Shown here: piece by piece, positions 55,501 to 64,000 of the stretch
How the letters are laid out: each line of letters opens with the position of its first letter
Numbering within the stretch: position 1 is the stretch's first letter
DNA from: Bombyx mori
Taxonomy: Eukaryota > Arthropoda > Insecta > Lepidoptera > Bombycidae
NCBI RefSeq assembly: GCF_030269925.1
Contig: NC_085128.1
Location: 11,286,501 to 11,350,500 of the forward strand
Length of the DNA: 64,000 bases
Direction of reading: 5' to 3'
The notes under the pieces: model-generated
What the model was told of the DNA's origin: nothing
Databases searched by the model: none
What the model saw: only the letters and a program-made list of their open reading frames with translations
Position numbers and translations under genes: made by a program

Positions 55501-55951
55501 TCGTGACCTTATAAAACAAGTCGATAATCGGGGTTTTATTCATAGGATATATTACTCCTTTAATACCAGGTTAGCTTTATTCAAATTATAGGTCATTACG
55601 TCATACCGGAGCCATTATAATCGAATAGGATTTTTGTGAATCGAATTTGATGCTTCAAATATACTTTAAAGATCATATTTTTTTAATAAACGGTAAGAAA
55701 AGTTCTTGCAAGGGCGGATCCAGCTTTGGTGCCAGGAGGGGGTCACATAGTCATGGTCAAGTCAAGAACTTATAATTTAATTTTGATAACAATAGATACA
55801 AGTAAAAAGTAGGTATTTTATTAATGTACGTAAGTACTGTACTTAAAAATATTTATTCTTTATTGTACACTTGAAAAACATAATAACTTGTACATTTACA
55901 CGTACATATTGTCATCTTCTCTTGAAGACATCCAGAGAAGCACTATCAGGG

Positions 55952-58822
55952 TTTTTTTTTTTCCTACCTCAGCTTGTAGCCTGGAGCGGCTATTCCAGCG
56001 TAACCGTAACTAGTAGGTGAGCTCACGGGGCTCAAACCTGACGACGATGCTAACACGAACCCTAGCAAGAGTCGTGCTTCGCAGAATCTACCACCGGATC
56101 GGAATCGCGACCCACTGAGAAGATCCGGCGAGAAACTCAGTGGGCTGTGTCTGAGAGTTAATTTACTCGTCGAGCCCCGCAAGCGACGGGTTCGACGAGG
56201 ACGGTGACCGGTGCTTGAAGTACCTAGAAGCACCGTTAGTGGATCGGGAGGATCCGAGATGACGTGTTTTGGGCGACTTCGACTGCTTTCCATTCTGTCC
56301 GCAGGATCGGGAATGTAGTTACCGGCGGCCACGAAGAGAGGGTTCTCGTGTCGTGCCGCTTTATCGAAGTGGCGCATCGACGCCGACTGTAGATACTTAC
56401 TGATGGACTCTAAGTTCAGATCGTCATGGAGGTCGACGTTCCTGACGAACCACGGGGCTCCGACGGCTATCCTGCAAAAACGGGATTGAATAATTTGGAA
56501 GGATTTTAAGTGAGTGCGGGCCGCGTGAGCGAACACTACACTTGCATAGGTCATGACTGGGCGTGTGCAAGTTTTGTAGAGTGTCACCTTATTTCTAAGG
56601 GATATTTTACTTCGCCTGCATATCCTCGGGTAGAAACGGCCTAGAATGAAGGCGGCACGATCGCGTACCGTCTTAATATGGGGGCGGAATGTCATCCTTC
56701 TGTCGAGGGTGACGCCTAAATATTTGACCTTCGGGGCCCACGGTATGGGCTGGTCGAACATCGTGATTGGGCGAATGGCGGAGGCGGAGGTGTCGACGCG
56801 CCTAGACGGAAGAGGGATGCTCAACGTGGTGTTCGGAGGGCGCCCCCTTTTGAAGAGCACAGCTGTGCTTTTCGTGGGGTTGATGTCGATGCGCCACTTC
56901 CGGAACCACTGTCCCATGGTGGTAGCTGCGGTCTGAAGTCGTCGATGAAGCAACGCCTTCTTCCTACACGAGTAGTAGATGGCGGTGTCATCGGCGAAGA
57001 GCGCCAGATGGGTCTCCGGAGACCGGGGTATATCATTGATATGTAAACTGAATAGTAACGGGGAGAGGGCGGAGCCTTGCGGGACTCCGGCTGTGATGTG
57101 ACGGGGGCGGGAACGCGTTCCCTCGACTCGATATCGGAACGAACGGTTCGACAAGTAGTCTCGTATGATGAGCACGAGTCTGTCTGGCACTCCCATGTTA
57201 TACAGTTTGTATATCAAACCGTTGTGCCAGACTTTGTCGAACGTCTTCGCTATATCGAAGAAGAGGGCTCCTGTCGGGATGGGTTTCCGCCTATTCAGCC
57301 CTAGTAAGATGTGCTCCGTGAGGCGGTGCACTTGATGGACGCACGAGTGTCTGGCGCGGAACCCAAACTGCTCGTCGATCAATATTTTGTTGGACGCGAC
57401 GAAGTCCCAGAGGCGTTTACGAAGGAGCCGTTCGTATAGTTTGCCTATGGCCGGGAGGAGACTGATGGGGCGGTAACTCGCGGTTTCGTTCTTCGGTTTG
57501 CCCGGCTTGTGTATGCCGATAACGTCAGCTTCTTTCCACGCCGCGGGAAAGATGCAGTTCGTCATAGCAGCATTTAAAATGGTGGCCAACATCGTTATTA
57601 GTTGGGCTGGTAACAATTTAAGCGCGCGGTTGCGGATGCCGTCGGATCCGGGAGCTTTCCGTGGTTGCAGGTTATCGATCGCCTCCTTAACCTCGGAAGT
57701 GGTAATGGGGGGTAACACGTCCGAGGGCGGCAGGGAAGCTCGACCTCCCTGTCGACTAACTCGGTGTGATCGGGGTCCGCGTGTTGAGCGCTGGTGGTGC
57801 ACTGCTCTTGCAGTGCATCGGCCAGCAACTCTGCCTTGTCATCGTCATCGTAAGCCGTTGGTTGGCCTGAGGGGCGTACAAGAGGCGGCATAGTGACGAT
57901 AGTTTCGGACTTGAGGGTCCTAGCTAGTCGCAGGTATGCTTGGTGAGTGGGCGCGAGTTCTTCTAAGTAACTATCCCAATTTTCATTTCAGGCGTCGCTT
58001 AGGCGGGATTTGACCTCCCGCTGTAGGCGACGCATCCGAGCCCGGTTTGAATCCGTGGGATATCGATCGTGGGCCCGGATTGCCGCGTTCCTGACTCTTA
58101 AGAGATCCCTAAGCTCGGGGGAAAGTCTGATGCGGTGGAAGCAGTCCTCCACATCGACTTGTTTAGAAGATCTTATGATCGCGGTCGAGACGTGATCAGT
58201 GAAGATGTTTATGGATTCGACTGTGTCCTCGGGGGATGGAGTTGAATCCGGGCCGCAGGGGAGGATTGGTGGAGCGGTGTCAGCTAAGCACGTGCCCAGC
58301 TTCTTCCAATCCACCATGGTCCTCGTATCTGGTTCGCGGTTAAGTGGGCGACCGAGCTGCATGACGACAGGTCGGTGGTCTGAGTCGAGTTCTTACATTG
58401 CCTCGATGGAGCGCAAGCGCAGAGTTACGTTCCTCAGCAGTGCCAGATCTATTGTGCTCGGACGACGCGCGGCGTTGTAGGGATAGCACGTGGGGGTCGG
58501 GGGGCTGAATATTTCGAATGTGAGGTCGTCTATGAACACGTCGAGACGCCTACCGTTCACATTCGTACGATGGCAGTTCCACCTAGTGTGGTGGCAATTT
58601 AAATCGCCTGCCAGAATGACCGCGTCCCCCATACCGAGCAGCGTCTCGAGGTCACTGCTCAGGAGGGGTTTGTCAGGGGGGAGATAGACGGATGCGATGA
58701 CGATCGACTGGTGTCCCGTCAGCGCGATGCGGCACACTGACGCCTCGATATGTAAGAGCTAGGGAGTATCGAGAGGGACGCAGTGCAGGGCCCTCCTATA
58801 GTAAATGATCACGCCCGGAATG
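55952..58822 (-). pseudogene. Broken Jockey-clade ORF2 copy (subfamily B) inside hAT
   Basis: Read leftwards, it starts about 90 residues into the endonuclease (IYYRRALHCVPLD). AGDLNCHHTRWN and LDSDHRPVVM follow, then the reverse transcriptase with APGSDGIRN, EQFGFRARHS, FFDIAKTFDKV, GVPQGSALSPLLF and LALFADDT. It ends with the 3' UTR and poly(A) at 55952-55962. In-frame stops lie near 58765, 58391 and 57987, and a frameshift near 57740, so no complete protein is made. The frame from 57730 to 55964 is still open. No clear target duplication is seen. It is about 80% similar to the intact element's protein by eye and represents a second subfamily. Confidence 0.93.
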
Positions 58823-58968
58823 AAGCAGCTTATTTATATTCCATAACCGTGGTGAACGGTTTGTCATAACAGCTAGAGGTATGTCGAGGGGTATGACGCA
58901 AAACTCCGCAAAAGTGGTACGACAAGGGTTTCCAACAAACAAAACAGAAACAGACAAAATACATATAT

Positions 58969-59220
58969 TTAAATAACAAAATCAATTTTTCTTTTACGTC
59001 TTCTCCCAAAACGCGTTATTACGTCATTTACGTCAATGGGTACGTTTTTATGAACGTGGAGAAGTGCCAGTCCGGTTAGGCGATCTTCAACCATTGAAGA
59101 TCTTAGCCACGATTTAAGTCTGCGCAACGTAGAGAAAGACCTAGACGTTACGCAGTCGACAAGCGCGTGCGAGTGTGGCGCGGTAAAATTCCAATTTTCG
59201 ATGCGTTCGTTCCCAAACAT
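58969..59220 (-). pseudogene. hAT transposase C-terminal (dimerisation) fragment
   Basis: The 83-codon frame contains VTSRSFSTLRRLKSWLRSSM, then EDRLTGLALLHVHKNVPIDV. This is the hAT C-terminal dimerisation motif, with the RSFS-LRR-K-WLRS core and the LTGLALLH-H helix seen in ZMYM1-like hAT transposases. The catalytic and zinc-finger parts are missing, because only about 170 bp separate it from the right terminus. The element is therefore an internal-deletion derivative. Confidence 0.85.
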
Positions 59221-59403
59221 TTGCCATCATACAAAGTTATTATATTATATTAAATTAATTAAGGAGCAATATAAGGAGCAACAATATATTGTGTCCTAAA
59301 ATCATTATGTTCAATATGTGGTCCACCTAGGGACCAGCTCAGGGGGGGGTCATGACCCCCATGACCCCCCCCCTGGATCCGCCCTTGAGTTCTTGTATTA
59401 AGC

Positions 59404-59670
59404 TTTTTTTTCCTACCTAAGCTGGGAGCCTGGAGAGGCTATTTCAGCGTAACCTTAACTATTAGGTGAGCTCACGCGGCTCAAACCTGACGACGTTGCT
59501 AACACGAACCCTAGCAAGAGTCGTGCTTCGCAGAATCTACCACCGGATCGGAAACGCGACCCACTGAGAAGATCCGGCAAGAAACTCAGTTGTGTCTGTG
59601 GGTTAATTTACTCGCTGAGCCCTTCGTCGCAACCGACGGGTTCGACGAGAACGATGACCGGTGCTTAGGG
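59404..59670 (-). mobile_element. Jockey-clade LINE 3' fragment (subfamily B)
   Basis: A perfect 10-bp target duplication, TGTATTAAGC, lies at 59394-59403 and 59671-59680. The poly(A) reads as a T-run at 59404. It inserted directly next to the hAT, overlapping its duplicated target by two bases. Part of pseudoknot stem 1 is deleted. Confidence 0.93.
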
Positions 59671-59996
59671 TGTATTAAGCACTAGTTAGTCACTTGCTAA
59701 TATTTTACTAGTATCTTCTTGAATTCCATAACATACATACAAGCATACATATTTTATATATTTATAGGCTCTACTTGGACGTGTAATTAGAAATTCTATT
59801 GTGCATCGTAATAACATAATTGATGCTATAGACCAGCACTATAGATAGAATAGCAACTGTAGTGCAGTCGCCGACATTTTGCTCCTCAGTACCCGGCAAC
59901 AAAGCCAAACAAGATTACATGAATTGAACATAGCTTCGAATGGCTATGACCTAATTAATTTGTAGCAATACCTATGTAACTGTATGTAATGTAATG

Positions 59997-60131
59997 TGTA
60001 ACTATACTGAGACCTTAGAACTTATATATCAAGGTGGTTGGCGCATTTGCGTTGTAGGTGTCTATGGGTTCCAGTTACCACTTAACACCAGGTGGGCTGT
60101 GAGCTCGTACATCCATCTAAGCAGTCAAAAA
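59997..60131 (+). mobile_element. Bm1 SINE, 3' third
   Basis: GTAACTATACTGAGACCTTA through CATCTAAGCAGTCAAAAAA. 5'-truncated. Confidence 0.88.
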
Positions 60132-60134
60132 ATG

Positions 60135-61430
60135 TGGGGCTCACAAACTATGCTGCCTATAATTTTTAAGGCAAGAAACCTAGAGTAGACAGAAATTCAA
60201 ACCGAGCCAATTTCTATAAAAATACCAAGCGCTGAGACGGACCGGAAATCGGAAATTTTTCTATCAGAATTCCCTTGTTTGGCATTCATTTTGCATGAAC
60301 GAAAAAATTCACGATACTCCCTTTCAAGTACCGTTAAATATTGACGTCTTCATAGGATAAAAGCGTCTTTTAATTTACCGAGAGAATCGCCTCGTTGCTC
60401 CCATATTAAGGCACGACATTACGCATCTCCGTTATTAAGGTGAAATATCATTAGCCTTATGTATCTCATAAGAGACGTGAGCAAGACACACTTTTTGTAG
60501 ACGTCGGATGGATCGTAACACTTTATCGTAATTGTACGATGTCGTATACGAGAATGAAGAGGCATCGTAAAATCATAAACACCTCCGGTTTTCTTATCCC
60601 TCACGAATTTCTGAGCGGTGATTGTCCATTATGAATTTGCTACGGATCGATGCTAAATGAATTGATTTCGAATAAAGTTTTTCGTTATTGTTCTGTTTTT
60701 CATGGGTATTCTCTTGGTTTAATAATTGACTACCTCATTAATGTAGCGATTAGTGACTTTGTCAACTGTTTCGTCGGGTCAAGGTTTGATTAATGATCGA
60801 AAGAAGAAGATATTTAATGGAATATTTGAAATTTCGTGTACTGTTTGTTTGTATTTTTAGTAGCGATAATAAGCTTTCCTTCTGGCGTGGGCTGCTCACG
60901 TGGACTACACTTTTTCTTAGAATTTGCCCAACGTCAATCCTGTAAGCGTACGAAAATAATTCTTTTGATATAATACCGCCCTAGTTCAGTTCTTTGGTGT
61001 AAAATATTTATAACTTAGGTACTTAAACACAAACCTTACTCGCTAATCGTTCTTTCTATTTGTTAAAACTGTATCATAATAGTTTTTGTATTTTAGGAAA
61101 AGTGCGCATAGAAATAGGCAGAGGTGGACAGCGACTTAATTGTATACTTCTTTTATAGAGGTTTAAAGATTGTATTAATCAGAAAAAAATTGAATGAATG
61201 GCAAGCAGACTGCCTAGCACTGCATATCAGTCTTTATAATACAATTTTAGAAAACCTAATCTTTAGTCAGGGAGAAGATCGGCCTCAAATTTTCGATTTT
61301 ATAGCGATATGCGATAGCAATAAGAAAGTTATTTAATACATGTCTTATGGTCAAACACAGCCATGTTCTCTGTCACCATTAAAAAGTATTTAATAGAAAA
61401 CATACTATTACTGACATCACCTGCGCGTCA
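60135..61430. other. No gene seen
   Basis: Unique sequence of moderate AT content. No supported ORF. Confidence 0.45.
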
Positions 61431-61435
61431 CCCTT

Positions 61436-61685
61436 ACTGGTTGTAGGACCTCTTGTGAGTCCGCACGCGTAGGTACCACCACCCCGCCTATCTCTGCCGT
61501 GAAGCAGTAATGCGTTTCGGTTTGAAGGGCGGGCCGTTGTAACTATACTGAGACCTTAAAACTTATATCTCAAGGTGGGTAGTGCATTTACGTTGTAGAT
61601 GTCTATGTGCTCTAGTAACTACTTAACATCGGGTGGGCTGTGAGCTCGTCAACCAATCTAAGCAATAAAAAAAATAAAAAATAAA
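61436..61685 (+). mobile_element. Bm1 SINE, short form
   Basis: Starts ACTGGTTGTAGGACCTCTTG, at the same boundary as the other short copies, and ends CTAAGCAATAAAAAAAAT. Confidence 0.92.
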
Positions 61686-61689
61686 ACCT

Positions 61690-62280
61690 ATCAAGAGATA
61701 GCGAGGCTATGCCACAAAATTTTCCTAAAATGCCAACAACGTTGTTTAACTCAATCGCAAGAACGACGCGCTGAGGAACAAATAAACTAAGTCACAATGC
61801 TGTCTACTTATAAATTAGATTACTTGGGGTCTAAATGTTCTTTCGACAAATTGGCCGGGATGCAACTGCCGTTAATGGACCAAGGAGCACGTCTCCTCCT
61901 CGGGTATTACCCGGTGACAACCGGGCGCAGGCGGCGCACTCAGAACGCTTTATCACTTAATTTGAATCGTGTCTCGAATATAGAACGCAGCCTGCCCTTA
62001 GAATTTGAAAATTGTTAATCTGTTCTGTCAGGATATTCCAATCCCAATCTTAGTCGCAATAAACGGATGCCCGCACTCAAATAATTTCAATACTCGGTCC
62101 CTCTTTTCTGCTGTCAGGTTAAATCGATTCAAAAAAAAAAAAACTGTTATCATTTAAAGTCAAAGTAAAGATCTCTCAGTAATGTTACTTTTCATTAGTT
62201 TAATTTACAATGAGAAAATTATTATATTCACCAGTAAGTGTATAAAATATGTATAGCATATAAATTAAACGCGTATAAAA
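61690..62280. other. No gene recognised
   Basis: An open stretch at 61797-62018 (+) is richer in G+C than its surroundings but shows no recognisable domain or splice pattern. Confidence 0.35.
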
Positions 62281-62284
62281 AAAG

Positions 62285-62690
62285 ACGTGTGGCACTCGAG
62301 GACTGCCGCGGTAAAGCTATTGCAAAGCATTTTTTATCAACTTATACAATTACAATTAGACAATAATAATTTAATATTAAAACAATAATAAAAATAAGAC
62401 CACGCCATATTTATAAACATTAACAAAAGCAAAACATTAACTGACCCCTTCACACTCATAAGCTAGACCGCGTGAGAGAGAGATGGGCAGACTTTTCATG
62501 ATGCTCATGCAGTGCGACGTCACGCCTCGCGCTTATTCACAGACACTACACCAGCGCAACGTGTGAATGTGTTGAACGCGAGCTACATAGTAGGCGTAGT
62601 GGGGGTGTCAGGTTATTTTCGTTACGGAATTTCTTGATTCAGTCACCGCGCTCAAGGCCCGCGATAAAATCTATGCAATAGCTTAAACAT
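62285..62690. other. Two GC-rich blocks around an AT core, possible repeat
   Basis: GTGTGGCACTCGAGGACTGC near 62289 and a GC-rich block at 62460-62680 (with GCGTGAGAGAGAGATGGGCA) flank an AT-rich middle. The pattern suggests a dispersed repeat, but no terminal repeats or ORF are seen. Confidence 0.3.
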
Positions 62691-62815
62691 TATATAGGAT
62701 CTGAATAATTCTCATCTCCACTCTTCATAAGTATACTCTTAATTTGAAAAGAAAGTCGTTTCAAGTTGAAGATGTATTTATGTTTTCTGTGTGTTCGTTT
62801 CATTTTTTTTTTTCG

Positions 62816-63050
62816 TTGCTCTAGATAGGCCCCGTTGTATTCACTAATTACAAGAGGCTGTAAACATGGCAATGTGCCACCTGCCTTGTTACATGACGTC
62901 GGAGTCTGACATTATATACCTGTTGTCCTGCTCTATAAACGTGTGTATGCATTCACGGCAGGATCGGGTAGATTGGTGTTACCTACCAGTCACAGCATAC
63001 CACAGGTGCAGGGTCACAGCAAATCACATACCTACAATGCATCATCAGTG
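62816..63050 (-). mobile_element. Decayed Bm1-like fragment
   Basis: GTGCCACCTGCCTTGTTACA and TCACGGCAGGATCGGGTAGA are faintly Bm1-like, in mixed order. Weak. Confidence 0.25.
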
Positions 63051-63059
63051 AGAGCCTCG

Positions 63060-64000
63060 AGCCTAGTATATCATCGCTCTGAGGAACGATTTTAATAAAC
63101 TCAAATCATTCTTGTGAACATAACATTTTTATTGAATGTTCGTAGTGGGTGGGTTACGAAATCGAAAAATTTTAGACCAGTTTGGTCTACGCACTGCTCT
63201 CATAAAGCACTTTATGATATGCATATGTACACATACATGTGTGTCATATTTCGAGAACGTTCATGAAAATTCCTGCACCTATTTAAATGTACGAGTGGGG
63301 AATGAAATATTCGAAGCGCCTATGCAAAAATGGTCGCGCGCAAGTTTCTCGTTTCAAATAATATTCTAGAAAGTGTGCGCTCCATATTTTTAGTGTGAAG
63401 ATTGGTGAAATGACAACCCTCACCTCCCTGTAAATCAAACATGCATAAATCCAGGCCTCTCCCTTTACGCTATTATGTCAACCCAAGCGATTTATGATCG
63501 CATCTAAGAGATTTCCATGAGGGAGAATATCGCTAGGTAAATAGCACGAAGTCTACGAAGCGCTCTTAAGAATATCAGAGCGGATTTCGATGTATGCATT
63601 GGATATTTCGGACTTTCTATTGACTTTATTGGCAATTATTATCATAATTAAATTTTATTACTTTATCGTTTTCAGTAAACTTTTAGAAACACAAAAAAAA
63701 AATGACGGTAAATGGGTATAATAGTTTTAAATGTATCACGAATAGAGTGTAAATTTTCGGCTTTTATTCAATTTAACTTTTCATCGTTCAGTACACGCCC
63801 ATTTTTACGCTTTTAATACTGATCAAATCGACTTGTTTCATCTCATCGAAAATAGGTTAATTCAAAATCGTGCCAAAAATCCATATGATCCATTTATCTC
63901 AAAACGTGGCCTTTTCGTATTGAACTATCTGGAATGATTTTACATTCAACAGTGGGTATTGAAGCATATTTCAGTTTAATGTGATTTATTATATGACGAT
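63060..64000. other. No gene seen
   Basis: AT-rich sequence to the window edge. Nothing recognisable. Confidence 0.5.

Larger units (their letters stand above)
55709..59387 (-). mobile_element. hAT DNA transposon, internally deleted and split by a LINE
   Basis: Terminal inverted repeats CAAGGGCGGATCCAG mark both ends. A perfect 8-bp target duplication, AGTTCTTG, lies at 55701-55708 and 59388-59395, the length typical of hAT. What remains is 55709-55951 and 58823-59387. Only the C-terminal part of the transposase is left (58969-59220). A broken Jockey copy fills the middle. The element stands about 290 bp upstream of the presumed beat start site. Confidence 0.92.

Noticed and set aside
55254..55543. 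Minus-strand ORFs of 68 and 73 codons upstream of beat exon 1
   Set aside because: They lie in the presumed 5' UTR/promoter and show no domain. They may be chance frames in a GC-richer leader.
56646..58687. Plus-strand ORFs within the broken Jockey copy
   Set aside because: Antisense shadows of the reverse transcriptase and endonuclease coding frame.

Overview
The window looks like genomic DNA of a silkworm (Bombyx mori or a close relative). The main evidence is about fifteen recognisable, plus several decayed, copies of the tRNA-derived SINE Bm1. A D,D37D (maT/Bmmar1-type) mariner, Jockey-clade and CR1-like LINE pieces and a very AT-rich background agree with this. No rRNA, tRNA gene, CRISPR or prokaryotic feature is seen.

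One host gene can be rebuilt from splice signals and protein motifs: a beaten-path (beat) family immunoglobulin cell-surface or secreted protein on the minus strand. A signal-peptide exon (55185-55230) joins, in phase across all junctions, to exons at 38977-39182, 33717-33852, 32239-32372 and 24250-24454. Together they give two Ig domains with both cysteine pairs and tryptophans. The gene spans at least 31 kb. Intron 1 alone is 16 kb. A possible terminal exon lies at 18693-18745.

Nearly everything else is mobile DNA. The centrepiece is an intact 5.16-kb Jockey-clade retrotransposon (43875-49038) in intron 1, antisense to beat, with a perfect 10-bp target-site duplication, both ORFs open and a poly(A) tail. 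Its 5' UTR carries 15-bp and 75-bp tandem repeats. ORF1 and ORF2 share a frame and are separated only by TAA-TCA. Its 3' UTR can fold into an H-type pseudoknot whose stems covary among the related copies here.

Upstream of the predicted beat promoter sits a composite: a hAT element (55709-59387, 8-bp duplication, transposase C-terminus left) split by a broken Jockey ORF2 copy, with a third Jockey fragment (59404-59670) beside it.

Layout: 1-9 kb is mostly unique AT-rich DNA with an inverted repeat, an RTE-like tail and an unclassified LINE tail. 9-13.4 kb holds a Helitron-like element, a Jockey tail, a mariner killed by one stop codon, a SINE-like element and a Bm1 split by a Helitron-like insertion. 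13.4-24 kb is sparse. 24-39 kb holds beat exons 2-5 among dense Bm1 and CR1-like copies, with reciprocal nesting. 39-55 kb is intron 1. 55-59.7 kb is exon 1 and the composite. 59.7-64 kb is mostly unassigned.
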